A DNA stretch of 34,522 bases, taken from contig JAHZIB010000016.1 in the NCBI GenBank assembly GCA_019419955.1, positions 1 through 34,522 on the forward strand, written 5' to 3'. Shown here piece after piece: positions 25,397 to 34,452 of this stretch. Within the stretch, counting starts at the first letter, position 1. Each line of letters begins with the position of its first letter. The stretch is from Clostridiales bacterium (GTDB taxonomy: Bacteria > Bacillota > Clostridia > TANB77 > CAG-508). The notes beneath the pieces are model-generated. The model had not been told where the DNA came from. It was given only the letters and a program-made list of their open reading frames with translations, and searched no databases. Both the position numbers and the translations under genes were made by a program.

Positions 25397-25972
25397 TTAA
25401 TTGTTCGCATAAATTTTCAAATACATTTGATATGAATTCAAAATTTTTCTTACGTAATTATTAGTTTCCTTATATGGTATGTTTTCAATATCAGAACCAT
25501 CTGGCTTAATTATCCCATCTTTTATCCACTGTTCGACATTTCCAAGACCCGCATTGTATGCAGTTAGTGCTAGCACTGTGTTTCCATTGTATAGTTCCAA
25601 CAAATAGGCAAAATATGAAGTCCCCAAAGCTATATTCAATTCTGGGTCATATAAATCATGTGATTGAACAGCCTCATCATATATCGCATTAGACCTTTCG
25701 ATTGCTGTTTCTTCCATTAACTGCATTAAACCTTTTGCTCCGCTTCCAGAAGTAACTTCTGGGTTAAAATCGCTTTCCGCCTTTATTATTGCATAAACCA
25801 AATATTTGTCCACATTATTTTCTTCAGCATATTTTTCCACATATTCAGAATATTCGATTGGGTAGACTTCTTTTAAGATTATGTCCTGAACTCTTATTAT
25901 TTTTAATAATACAAATGCCAATGCTAATATTATAATTAGTATTAACAAACTTATAATGGTTTTTTTTGTCAT
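25397..25972 (-). CDS. Lytic transglycosylase (SLT domain), membrane-anchored
   Basis: Cleaves the MurNAc-GlcNAc bond of peptidoglycan with formation of an anhydro end. 191 aa: N-terminal signal anchor (about 5-25), then a lysozyme-like SLT domain with the catalytic Glu in IIKAESDFNP, the GAKGLMQLM motif, and NIALGTSYFAYLL and ALTAYNAGLGNVEQW. All four family motifs are intact. AGAGGAG precedes the ATG and polA ends 23 nt upstream, so the genes are probably co-transcribed. Bacterial and phage relatives share the domain; the membrane anchor and lack of other domains suggest a housekeeping wall enzyme. Confidence 0.92.
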   Translation of the reverse strand: MTKKTIISLLILIIILALAFVLLKIIRVQDIILKEVYPIEYSEYVEKYAEENNVDKYLVYAIIKAESDFNPEVTSGSGAKGLMQLMEETAIERSNAIYDEAVQSHDLYDPELNIALGTSYFAYLLELYNGNTVLALTAYNAGLGNVEQWIKDGIIKPDGSDIENIPYKETNNYVRKILNSYQMYLKIYANN

Positions 25973-25995
25973 TAGCTTATTCTCCTCTTGAATTA

Positions 25996-28704
25996 TTATT
26001 TTGCATCATACCAATTGCTAGCCTCAGATAGCTCCACTTTTAGCGGAATTCTAAGGCGTGCAGCATTCTCCATTTCCTCTTTTAATATATGCTTTGCTTC
26101 TTCTGCATACTCTTTGCCACACTCCAGAATCAACTCATCATGCACTTGTAAAACAATTTTTGCATCTATACCTTCTTGTTGTATTCTTTTGAATACGTTT
26201 ATCATTGCAATTTTCATTATATCTGCTGCGGTTCCTTGAATTGGTGTATTCATTGCTGCTCTAGAACCAAACTGCCTTACTAGATAATTGTTTGATTTAA
26301 GTTCTGGAATATATCTTCTTCTATGGAATAAAGTTTCCACATACCCCTGTTCTTTAGCTTCCTCAACAATTTCGTCCATGAATTTCTTAATGCCACTATA
26401 TTTATCAAGATATTGTTCTATATAGCTTTTGGCGCGCTTTCTTGTTATATCCAATTGTCCTGCTAAGCCAAAGTCACTTATTCCATAAACAATTCCAAAG
26501 TTAACGGCTTTTGCGGCAGTTCTCTGCTCTTTTGTTACATCGTCCATAGGTATTTCAAAAACTTTTGAAGCTACTTGTTTATGAATATCTTCGTCATTCC
26601 TAAAAGCTTTTAGCATGTTCCTATCTCCAGATATGTCAGCTAAAACTCTAAGCTCAATCTGCGAATAATCTGCATCAATAAAAATATTTCCTTCTTCTGG
26701 TTTAAATACTTTTCTTAGTTTTTTTCCTAGTTCATATCTAGTTGGTATTGTTTGAAGATTTGGTTCTGTACTACTAATTCTTCCAGTAGCAGTAATTGTC
26801 TGATGAAAATATGAATGAATTCTCTTTGTTTTCTCATTAATATATGGCATTAAACCTTCTACATATGAAGAGTTTAACTTCATCAAACTTCTATATTCTA
26901 ATATTTTTTCTATGACAGGATGTTCTGACTTTAACTTTTCAAGTATATCAACATCTGTCGAATAACCATTTTTCGTTTTCTTATATACCGTAAGACCTAA
27001 CTTTTCAAATAAAATTACCCCTAACTGCCTTGTCGAGTTTATGTTAAACTCTTCGCCACACATATCGTATATCTCTCTTTTTAAAACTTCAATTTGTTCT
27101 TTTAAATTATTTCCAAATTCCATCAATTCATCTTTATCAACATACATTCCATTATATTGCATATTCCCTAATACTTCTACAAGTGGCATCTCTATTTTTT
27201 TAAATAAGTTCAACATCCCAGTCTCTTTTAATTCTTCAATTGTCTTGTCAGCTACTGTTTTTATTAAATATGACTTAAACCCACAAATAAATTTGCTATC
27301 CTCTCTTTGCTCTTGGAATAAATTAAGTTGCTCATTTTTGTTTTTCTTACCATCATCATATTTAGCTAAATACTCATCTACATCAATATTAAGATATTGG
27401 CTTGTAATATTTTCTATCGATAAATTGTTAGCCGTAGGATTTAGGTCATATGCAGCAATCTTCATATCATAAAATATATTATTAGCATATGTTCCTCCTT
27501 CTAGTAACATTACATAGTCTTCCACCATATCATATCCAAACTTTTTAATTTCTTTATTTTCAAAACAATCTTTAAAATACTTAGTAAATTTTTCATCATT
27601 CAAATCAATATAATATGAAGTGTTCTTTTTCTTTATATAAATACTTATGCCTAATAACTTCTTTTTTATAATTCTGGTACTATCAATTGCATCACCTTTT
27701 TCAAAAAAGTATACTAATTCTTTATCTTTTTTCACATCATCCAATACCGATACAATTTCACTCTCTTCTAGTTGCTTTATTTGTACCAGGTCTTCTACTT
27801 CTCTATCTTTTATCTCTATTTGTAAATTAAATCTATCAATAAACCTATGGAAATTAAGCTCTTTGAACTTTTCAAATAATTTTTCATTATTCCACTCAGT
27901 TAATTTTAAGTCTTCTACTTTTTCTTGCAATGGAACCTCAATGTTTATTGTACCAAGATTTCTAGAAAGTAACGCTAAATCCTTATTAGCAATTAACTTT
28001 TCCTTTAATTTCTCTTTTAGAGTATCCGTTTTTTCGTCAATTGCTTTGTACATATTATCAATACTACCATATTGCTTAATAAGTTCCAATGCCGTCTTTT
28101 CACCAACTCCAGGAACTCCCGGGATATTGTCTGAAGTATCACCCATAAGCCCCTTTACTTCAATTAATTGTATAGGTTTTACTCCATATTTTTCAAATAT
28201 CTCTGCTTCTCCAAACGTATCTACTTCCGTTTTTCCCGCCTTTGTATGTGGAATTCTAATACTTATCTTTTCTGTAGCAAGTTGAAATATATCTCTATCA
28301 CCAGACAAAATTGTAACATCCAATCCTGCTTTTTCTCCCTCTTTCGCAAGCGTGCCTAACACATCATCTGCCTCATATCCTTCCTTTTCAATTATAGTTA
28401 TATTCATAAGCTCTAAAATATCCTTCACAATAGGCATCTGCTCTGCAAGCTCATTTGGCATCCCTTTCCTAGTAGCCTTATACCCCTCATACATCTTATG
28501 TCTTGCAGTAGGTGCTTTTACATCAAAAGCAACCGCCATATATTCAGGTTGTAAATCATCCATAACCTTAAACAATATTGAAAAAAATCCATAAACCGCA
28601 TTCGTATACTTGCCATCTGCTGTTGTAAGCATCTTCGTTCCCATTATTCCATAAAACGCCCTATTTAAAATACTATTCCCATCTATTAAAATCAATCTCG
28701 ACAT
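25996..28704 (-). CDS. polA: DNA polymerase I
   Basis: Repair and Okazaki-fragment polymerase, 902 aa. The N-terminal 5'-3' exonuclease has LIDGNSILNRAF, EGYEADDVLGTL and GDTSDNIPGVPGVGEKTA. The central 3'-5' exonuclease-like domain (about 310-480) is present but reads YFFEKGDA where the catalytic Asp-x-Glu would be, so proofreading is probably lost, as in Bacillus-type enzymes. The polymerase domain has motif A DADYSQIELR, motif B RTAAKAVNFGIVYG and motif C VHDEL. AGGAGGG is 11 nt from the ATG. Full length and intact polymerase residues make this confident. Confidence 0.97.
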   Translation of the reverse strand: MSRLILIDGNSILNRAFYGIMGTKMLTTADGKYTNAVYGFFSILFKVMDDLQPEYMAVAFDVKAPTARHKMYEGYKATRKGMPNELAEQMPIVKDILELMNITIIEKEGYEADDVLGTLAKEGEKAGLDVTILSGDRDIFQLATEKISIRIPHTKAGKTEVDTFGEAEIFEKYGVKPIQLIEVKGLMGDTSDNIPGVPGVGEKTALELIKQYGSIDNMYKAIDEKTDTLKEKLKEKLIANKDLALLSRNLGTINIEVPLQEKVEDLKLTEWNNEKLFEKFKELNFHRFIDRFNLQIEIKDREVEDLVQIKQLEESEIVSVLDDVKKDKELVYFFEKGDAIDSTRIIKKKLLGISIYIKKKNTSYYIDLNDEKFTKYFKDCFENKEIKKFGYDMVEDYVMLLEGGTYANNIFYDMKIAAYDLNPTANNLSIENITSQYLNIDVDEYLAKYDDGKKNKNEQLNLFQEQREDSKFICGFKSYLIKTVADKTIEELKETGMLNLFKKIEMPLVEVLGNMQYNGMYVDKDELMEFGNNLKEQIEVLKREIYDMCGEEFNINSTRQLGVILFEKLGLTVYKKTKNGYSTDVDILEKLKSEHPVIEKILEYRSLMKLNSSYVEGLMPYINEKTKRIHSYFHQTITATGRISSTEPNLQTIPTRYELGKKLRKVFKPEEGNIFIDADYSQIELRVLADISGDRNMLKAFRNDEDIHKQVASKVFEIPMDDVTKEQRTAAKAVNFGIVYGISDFGLAGQLDITRKRAKSYIEQYLDKYSGIKKFMDEIVEEAKEQGYVETLFHRRRYIPELKSNNYLVRQFGSRAAMNTPIQGTAADIMKIAMINVFKRIQQEGIDAKIVLQVHDELILECGKEYAEEAKHILKEEMENAARLRIPLKVELSEASNWYDAK

Positions 28705-28778
28705 TTCTTTTCATTCCCTCCTCTTGAACCTTTGGAAGTATCCCCAAAGTTCAGACATAATTAATTTAACCATTATCT

Positions 28779-29366
28779 TTATATCGTTTTTGTATCAATA
28801 CTTGCTTTCAAACTGTCCTCTTTATCCTTCTTTATGCGGTTATAATATCTATCTTCCTCAGAAAAAATACATCCACAATACTTTTGCATATATAATAATA
28901 ATTCTCTTGCTTTTGCTTGTCCTTCTCTAAAACCAATTCTAAAATCCCTATATAAAAATGTTAATCCATATTTTTTTGCTATTTCTTCACATACTATTTT
29001 AAGTTCATCGTGTTTTTGATAAGGACTAACCAAAAGCGTAGTTGTAATTGTATCATATCCGTTTTCTTTCGCATATTTGGCTGTTTGCTCCATACGCACT
29101 CTATAGCAATAATTCACACATCTATTTTGTAAATCACATATTACATTTTTACAAAATTCATCTAATCCATAATCTTCTTCAAAAATTGCCTTTACACCAA
29201 TTGAAGCAGTATATTCTTTTAAACAATCTCTCCTTGCTTTGTATTCCATATATGGGTGTATGTTTGGATTGTACCAATATACAGTTGGTTCTATCCCTTC
29301 ATTTCTTAGGCTATCTATACAATATACACTACAAGGTGCACAACATGTATGCATTAATAATTTCAT
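28779..29366 (-). CDS. queH: Epoxyqueuosine reductase QueH
   Basis: Last step of queuosine tRNA modification: reduces epoxyqueuosine to queuosine, the non-B12 alternative to QueG. 195 aa with the N-terminal CCAPC motif (about 8-12), YWYNPNIHP, EYKARR and the later Cys pairs NRCVNYC and QKYCGC that hold iron-sulfur and iron. GGAGG sits upstream of ATG 29366. Other queuosine genes are not in this window. Family formerly DUF208. It lies 31 nt after the membrane-protein gene and 74 nt before polA. Confidence 0.92.
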   Translation of the reverse strand: MKLLMHTCCAPCSVYCIDSLRNEGIEPTVYWYNPNIHPYMEYKARRDCLKEYTASIGVKAIFEEDYGLDEFCKNVICDLQNRCVNYCYRVRMEQTAKYAKENGYDTITTTLLVSPYQKHDELKIVCEEIAKKYGLTFLYRDFRIGFREGQAKARELLLYMQKYCGCIFSEEDRYYNRIKKDKEDSLKASIDTKTI

Positions 29367-29397
29367 TTTGGTTTAACCTCCATTTTAGTTTTGTTTA

Positions 29398-30819
29398 TTA
29401 TTTCTGGTCATTTTCCTCTTTCTCCTCAATAGTTTCTCCATTTGCATTCTTTTCTATTTGCTTTCCTTCTTCCTTCTTTTCTTTTAATATAATGCTTGCT
29501 ATTATCAATACACAAATAACTGATATGCATAAAAGCCTGTATGTGAAATTAACGTGAGTATATGAATGTTGTTTTAAGACTACATACCATACAATTGGAA
29601 AGAAAAATATTAAAATATATGGTATGCATTTTTTAAAGTTTTCTCCAAAATCAACATCTTTTTTGTAATTTTTTATTGACATAACTGTCAAGTATATAAT
29701 TGCAATAGCTGCTATCATAAGCATTGTTGCTTTTGATAAAAATTCTAAGTTTCTTTCAATAACATCCATCGTTCCAAATATCTCTTGCCCATTATATACT
29801 GGTAGTTTGCTTCTAAACATTGCCTGCTGTATTGCCTGGGATACAATTGGTCTACCATATACCAGTTCGGTTATAACCCATTTGCTTACCCATGTTAGGC
29901 CATAGCCAATGCACCACATTGCTCCTATTTTTATTAATTCTAGTATGTATTTTTTTACACTGACTTTTTCCTCGTCTTTTTGTAGTAATAAGAAATACGT
30001 TACGGCAGTAAGTCCAAGTGTTACTAATGGTGCTGTTAGAAGGTCGATAAAATTAGTAACTGAACCTACTACAAAGAAGAACAGTCCAATGTGCTTTATT
30101 TTATCCTTTCGTAATAATAGGAATATTGAGCTTATAAATGCTACTAGAAATACGAGTATTTCATTAATAGACCTCGAAACTATAAATATGTTTATTGATA
30201 GCAAACCAATAGCAAAAATTATTCCAGTTAACAAATTTATTTTTTTGCCAAGCAATATAACTAATACTCCTGCTGCTAATATAGTAAATATTAATAATAC
30301 TATTCTAATTCCTTCATAGTTAAATAACGCAAGTAATGGTCTTAAAAGTACTAAGTATCCATGCCAATATCTTGCATACTCATATGAATCTTCTATTTTA
30401 TCTTCATGCATTAGTCCATACAGTTCTTTTGTTTGGTATAGGTCTCCATTTTTTGGATTTATATATTTTTCATTTGCGCCTAAATTGTATTGTCCATCTG
30501 GATATACTACTCTAGTCTGACCTGGAATATAATTTTTCCTTGCCAACATAAAACTATCTATTGGTTGGCTATAATCTACAGAATAAGCGGTATTTATCAT
30601 CAGTGCATCCGTAAATGTGAATATATTTTCTTCTTTATATTTTAAATTATATGTAACTTTTTCACCTTCTTCATATAATGTTTCTGAACTTTCTCTCACA
30701 TGCTCCTCTAGTGCTGAAGATGGTATCAAACTGCTTAATGTTAAGAGCACAAAGTATATGCATAATAAAATAATAAATGTTAAAATAAATAATAATATTG
30801 TTTTTAATACTTTTTTCAT
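29398..30819 (-). CDS. Polytopic membrane protein of unknown function
   Basis: 473 aa, not recognised. One N-terminal helix (about 7-33) precedes a ~125-residue loop rich in Glu, Tyr and Asn, then roughly nine to ten helices from about 155 to 445, and a Lys/Glu/Asn-rich cytoplasmic tail. The layout, a large first extracytoplasmic loop followed by many helices, is like GT-C-type glycosyltransferases or O-antigen/teichoic-acid modifying proteins. I see no clear DxD/ExD signature to support that. AAAGGA is upstream of the ATG. It is in the rpiA-ruvB-queH-polA run. Confidence 0.75.
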   Translation of the reverse strand: MKKVLKTILLFILTFIILLCIYFVLLTLSSLIPSSALEEHVRESSETLYEEGEKVTYNLKYKEENIFTFTDALMINTAYSVDYSQPIDSFMLARKNYIPGQTRVVYPDGQYNLGANEKYINPKNGDLYQTKELYGLMHEDKIEDSYEYARYWHGYLVLLRPLLALFNYEGIRIVLLIFTILAAGVLVILLGKKINLLTGIIFAIGLLSINIFIVSRSINEILVFLVAFISSIFLLLRKDKIKHIGLFFFVVGSVTNFIDLLTAPLVTLGLTAVTYFLLLQKDEEKVSVKKYILELIKIGAMWCIGYGLTWVSKWVITELVYGRPIVSQAIQQAMFRSKLPVYNGQEIFGTMDVIERNLEFLSKATMLMIAAIAIIYLTVMSIKNYKKDVDFGENFKKCIPYILIFFFPIVWYVVLKQHSYTHVNFTYRLLCISVICVLIIASIILKEKKEEGKQIEKNANGETIEEKEENDQK

Positions 30820-30851
30820 TTTCTTTGTTCCTTTTTTTGTTTTTGTATACT

Positions 30852-30887
30852 TTTGGGCTCATTTTATTGAATAGAGCACAGCCCAAA
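30852..30887. terminator. 8-bp hairpin after ruvB
   Basis: TTTGGGCT and its complement AGCCCAAA, 20 nt apart, within 50 nt of the ruvB stop. U-rich tail only on the plus-strand side, so a minus-strand terminator is uncertain. Confidence 0.35.
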
Positions 30888-30897
30888 TTGTATTTCT

Positions 30898-31905
30898 TTA
30901 ACTTTCTTCGTAAGGTAGACCCAAATGCTCATATGCCGCTGGGAGTGCAATTCTTCCTCTAACAGTCCTTGAGATAAATCCAATTTGTATCAAATATGGT
31001 TCATATACATCTTCAATTGTATCAACTTCCTCACCCAATGTAGTAGCAATTGTTTCTATTCCAACAGGTCTTCCTCTGTATTTTACAATTAGTGTTTCTA
31101 ATATTCTTCTATCTATATCGTCTAACCCTAAGTCGTCTATCTCAAGCTTGTTTAGGGCAATTTTTGTTATCTTTAAAACAATATTTCCATCCCCTAAAAC
31201 AGCAGCATAGTCTCTTACTCTTTTTAAAAGTCTATTTGCAATTCTAGGTGTTCCTCTTGACCTTCTAGCAATCTCTATAGCTGATTCATTGTCTATATTT
31301 ATTTCCAAAATGTTTGCAGACCTTTTCACAATAGTAGTTAAATCCTCTGTATTGTATAACTCTAGTCTATGCACTATTCCAAACCTATCACGAAGCGGAG
31401 TAGCAAGTGAACCTGCTTTTGTTGTTGCTCCTATTAAAGTAAATTTAGGCAAATCTAACCTGATTGACCTGGCACTTGGACCTTTACCAATTATAATATC
31501 TAATGTATAATCTTCTAATGCCGGATACAAAATTTCCTCAACACTTTTGTTCAACCTATGTATTTCATCAATGAAAAGCACATCAAACTCCGATAAGTTA
31601 GTAAGAAGAGCAGCCAAATCTCCAGGTTTACTAATTGCAGGTCCAGATGTAATTTTTATATTAGAGTTCATTTCATTTGAAATGATACTGGCTAATGTCG
31701 TTTTACCAAGTCCTGGAGGTCCATATAAAAGCACATGATCCAAAGGCTCACCTCTTTTTTTTGCAGCTTCAATATATACCTTCATATTTTCTTTTACCTT
31801 ATCTTGTCCAATGTATTCACTCAATGTCTTTGGTCTCAAAGAGTTTTCCATTTTTTCTTCATTTACATCTATAAGTTCTGGATTAATTAAACGCTCATCT
31901 TCCAA
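30898..31905 (-). CDS. ruvB: Holliday junction branch-migration helicase RuvB
   Basis: AAA+ motor that drives RuvA-bound Holliday junctions. Walker A GPPGLGKTT, Walker B DEIHRL, sensor 1 GATTKAG, the Arg-finger GPSARSIRLDL and the C-terminal winged helix (GRPVGIETIATTLGE) are all present. I chose TTG 31905 because GGAGGAG lies 6 nt before it. The ATG at 31920 has no ribosome site of its own and carries that GGAGGAG just after it; if used, the protein is 340 aa, otherwise 335. ruvA and ruvC are not in the window. It begins 18 nt after the TagO-like gene stop. Confidence 0.95.
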   Translation of the reverse strand: MEDERLINPELIDVNEEKMENSLRPKTLSEYIGQDKVKENMKVYIEAAKKRGEPLDHVLLYGPPGLGKTTLASIISNEMNSNIKITSGPAISKPGDLAALLTNLSEFDVLFIDEIHRLNKSVEEILYPALEDYTLDIIIGKGPSARSIRLDLPKFTLIGATTKAGSLATPLRDRFGIVHRLELYNTEDLTTIVKRSANILEINIDNESAIEIARRSRGTPRIANRLLKRVRDYAAVLGDGNIVLKITKIALNKLEIDDLGLDDIDRRILETLIVKYRGRPVGIETIATTLGEEVDTIEDVYEPYLIQIGFISRTVRGRIALPAAYEHLGLPYEES

Positions 31906-31923
31906 TTGTTTCTCCTCCATTTT

Positions 31924-33052
31924 CTAATCTTGTTTTCTTATATGATTTTGTGAAATTTTATTTTCACTCACCACATTATCACTCATAAGTTTTGACATAT
32001 CTTTATATCCAATTGCTATTATTGCAATAATTAAAATTGCAAATGACAATGCTTTCCATACTCCACTTTCAAGCAATATCACAGCAAACATTCCTAAAAT
32101 TGCTGTAATACCATACATGATTAAAACTGCTTGCTTTTGTGTATATCCTTTTGCCATCAATTTATGATGCAAGTGCCCCTTATCTGGCTTGAATACCGCT
32201 TTAATTGATTTTCCTTTAACTATTCTCCTAAAGATTGCAAACAATGTATCAAAAATAGGCATTCCTAGAATTATAATTGGAGCAATTAACACTAAAGCTG
32301 TATAAGTTTTAGCAACTCCTAAAATTGATATTATTGCAAGAGAAAACCCCATAAAATTTGAACCCGTATCTCCAATAAATGTTTTTGCAGGGTTGAAATT
32401 AAATGGTAGAAAACCAACAATTGCACCTGCCAATGCTGTAATTAAGACAATTGCTATCAAAGGTGAACCATTGAGTGCAAAAACCATAAGTAATGATAAG
32501 CATGAAATTAACGTAACTCCAGAAGACAACCCATCTAGCCCATCAATTAAATTTATCGCATTAGTAATTCCAACAATCCAACACACTGTAAGAATATATG
32601 AGAAAATCTCATTTACCACAATTTTTCCTTCTGTAAAAGGTATTGATATATTTTCTATTTGTACACCAAAAGCAACAACAATAATCGCAGCCACTATCTG
32701 GGAAGCAAGTTTAACTAAGCTAGGAACCCCTCTTACATCATCAATATAGCAAACAATGCCCAATACAATTATTCCAAGTAAAAAACCTATTATATTCATA
32801 AAGTAATTTTCTTCCCCAAATAGGTTAATTTTCCCTTCTAAAGTTGTCGTAATTAATAAATATACTACAGATACAAGAAAACCAGCTATTACGGCTAACC
32901 CTCCGAAGCCTTGGCATTGGTTTTTTATTTACCCTTCTATCATTTGGTATGTCTATTGCTCCTACTTTTTTTGCCAACCTCATTGTATGTGGTGTAACCA
33001 CAAATGCTGTAATAAAAGCCAGTAAAAAAGCAATTACTATATCTCCCCACAT
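31924..33052 (-). pseudogene. TagO/WecA-type undecaprenyl-phosphate GlcNAc-1-P transferase, broken by one extra base
   Basis: First step of teichoic-acid or surface-polysaccharide synthesis: moves GlcNAc-1-P to undecaprenyl phosphate. From ATG 33052 the first frame gives a membrane helix and RRVNKKPMPRL, then turns to RRVSRNSW and stops at 32825. Another frame supplies GGLAVIAGFLVSVVYLLITT and continues unbroken to 31924 with YIDDVRG, LIDGLDGLSSG, FIGDTGSNFMGF and GHLHHKLM, the family's Asp and His motifs. The total of 1129 nt is one base more than 376 codons, and ~375 aa is normal. Dropping one base near 32905 restores a perfect protein. Real mutation or sequence error. Confidence 0.88.
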
Positions 33053-33054
33053 AA

Positions 33055-33753
33055 CTATCTACCCTTTCTTATAATTTCGACATCATATCCTAAAAACAGT
33101 CCACTTTCAATAACTCCAGTTATTGATTTAATCTGCTTTTCTAACTCTTTATTTATATTCTCGAACTTAACATCTAATATAAAATTTCCATTCTCAGTTA
33201 TTATAGGACCGTCCTTTCCTTTTGCTTCTCTTAAAGTAATTTCTTTTCCACCCAATTTTAAAAGTTCTAGTTTAACATGATTTACACTATTTGGAAAACA
33301 TTCCACTGGAACTTTGAATTTACTTCCAAGCTTGTCAACCTTTTTGCTTTTATCTACTAAAATATATGTAATTGGAGAATTTACAATATTTAACTTTTCC
33401 TTAAACATTGCTCCTCCTCTACCTTTAATGAGCCAATTATTTTCATCAACCTCGTCAGCTCCATCAAAGCACCAATCAGGTTTAGCTTCTATGAGACTGG
33501 TTGTTGGTATATCTAAATATCCACAAAGCATACTAATCTCAAAAGATGTTGGAATTGCTCTTATTTTTATATTTTCCTTTTTCATTCTATCAGCTATTGC
33601 AATAACAGCCAAATATGATGTTGAACCTGAGCCAAAGCCAATAACTTGTCCTTCTTTTACTTTTTTTGCAATCTCTTCTGCCAACTTTTTCTTTTCTTCT
33701 AAGTTAGAAATTTCTGGTTCTATTCTATTTAAAATATCTTCATCCCACTTCAT
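33055..33753 (-). CDS. rpiA: Ribose-5-phosphate isomerase A
   Basis: Interconverts ribose-5-P and ribulose-5-P in the pentose phosphate pathway. 232 aa with GFGSGSTSYLAV (phosphate loop), the DGADEVDE catalytic region with Asp residues, and KGRGGAMFKEK carrying the active-site Lys and catalytic Glu. GGAGG lies 7 nt before the ATG and a promoter follows the standard pattern just upstream. Length matches RpiA; it is unrelated to RpiB. It heads the run rpiA, TagO-like, ruvB. Confidence 0.95.
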   Translation of the reverse strand: MKWDEDILNRIEPEISNLEEKKKLAEEIAKKVKEGQVIGFGSGSTSYLAVIAIADRMKKENIKIRAIPTSFEISMLCGYLDIPTTSLIEAKPDWCFDGADEVDENNWLIKGRGGAMFKEKLNIVNSPITYILVDKSKKVDKLGSKFKVPVECFPNSVNHVKLELLKLGGKEITLREAKGKDGPIITENGNFILDVKFENINKELEKQIKSITGVIESGLFLGYDVEIIRKGR

Positions 33754-33779
33754 TATACAACCTCCATTTTTCCTTAGTC

Positions 33780-33808
33780 ATTATATCATTATATTTCTCT
33801 TTCGTAAA
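33780..33808 (-). promoter_or_regulatory. Promoter of rpiA
   Basis: TTTACG (33803-33808), 17-bp spacer, perfect TATAAT (33780-33785), about 27 nt ahead of the ATG. Confidence 0.6.
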
Positions 33809-33837
33809 CCTTTTATTTATAAAAAAACAAATAGTGT

Positions 33838-33965
33838 GTTACAGGATAATGGTTTAACAAAATAATTGCCCTGCAACTGGAGTTCTAGATAATTGTTATT
33901 GCACATTTGAAGTCCGCATAGATAGGTTCCAATTAAAAAATTTTTTTAAACCATTATACTGAAAC
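33838..33965. mobile_element. Diverged relative of the 160-bp MITE-like element
   Basis: Ends 33838-33856 and 33947-33965 are inverted repeats (17 of 19) and match the 21027 element's ends within 2-4 bases. The left half also shares the interior AAAATAATTGYCCTGCAAC and GTTCTAGATAA with the reverse complement of the other copy. Its GC-rich core is missing or replaced. No ORF. No clear target duplication. Confidence 0.6.
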
Positions 33966-34027
33966 TATCTTATGTCGCTAGACAAGTTAGTACACTTATT
34001 AAACAGTAATATATGACATTAAATAAA

Positions 34028-34065
34028 CAACTTACAGTAGAAAATAATTTCTCTACTACAAGTTG
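34028..34065. terminator. Imperfect 14-bp hairpin
   Basis: CAACTTACAGTAGA and TCTACTACAAGTTG pair except for two central bases; T-rich sequence follows on the minus strand. It could end a minus-strand gene that lies beyond the right edge. No such gene is visible. Confidence 0.4.
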
Positions 34066-34162
34066 TCTTCTTGAACTATACTAAACTTCTTACTGACCGA
34101 TTGCCCTTCTACAGCCTTTTTAAGAGGTTTTCTACACGCCTTTTTATCAATCACTTACTTCC

Positions 34163-34266
34163 CTTTATAAAATATGGTAAGCCTTGAATTTATGTTAATT
34201 CATCCTACTTTATCCTAGTATTCTCTATAAATTATGGTAAACTTCTTGTTTATGTTAATCAGGTCT
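34163..34266. repeat. Two-copy tandem repeat, 60-bp period
   Basis: TATGGTAA recurs exactly 60 bp apart (34173, 34233) and each is followed by a TTTATGTTAAT block. The similarity covers about 45 bp per unit. Two units only, so not a CRISPR array. Confidence 0.5.
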
Positions 34267-34388
34267 ATTTTTTATTCTGGCGCCTTCTGTGGAAAAATGT
34301 GTATAAAACCTTGTCTCATACCCTAGTTCACTCGTTCTAGATACCTTCTCGTGCAAATTAGAGGGGTAATTTTTACAAATAAGAAAGG

Positions 34389-34452
34389 TGTGCGTTAACG
34401 AAAGCAAGCTTTCAACGCACAGATGTGCATTTCGCTCTCGCGAATATGCACA
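34389..34452. other. Pair of stable hairpins in the 3'-most intergenic region
   Basis: First stem: TGTGCGTT with AACGCACA, containing GAAAGC/GCTTTC (34389-34421). Second stem: TGTGCAT-TTCGC with GCGAA-ATGCACA (34424-34452). Followed by a CCTAAG-N4-CCTAAG direct repeat. GC-richer than its surroundings. It could be a structured RNA or a repeat element; I cannot name a family. The rest of 33966-34522 holds nothing else I can assign. Confidence 0.4.

Noticed and set aside
27647..28285. Long plus-strand open frame opposite polA
   Set aside because: Antisense to an intact, motif-rich gene and hydrophobic/Ser-rich as expected from reversed AT-rich codons; no ribosome site.
28755..28780. Third terminal repeat of the MITE-like family downstream of queH
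   Set aside because: Shares only a dozen AT-rich bases (AACCATTAT) with the ends and has no partner repeat.
34163..34266. CRISPR-like pair of repeats
   Set aside because: Only two imperfect units with 60-bp period, no regular spacer, no cas genes.
34288..34306. Replication origin based on two DnaA-box-like 9-mers
   Set aside because: Two short matches in AT-rich DNA without dnaA, dnaN or a box cluster are not enough; kept only as an observation.
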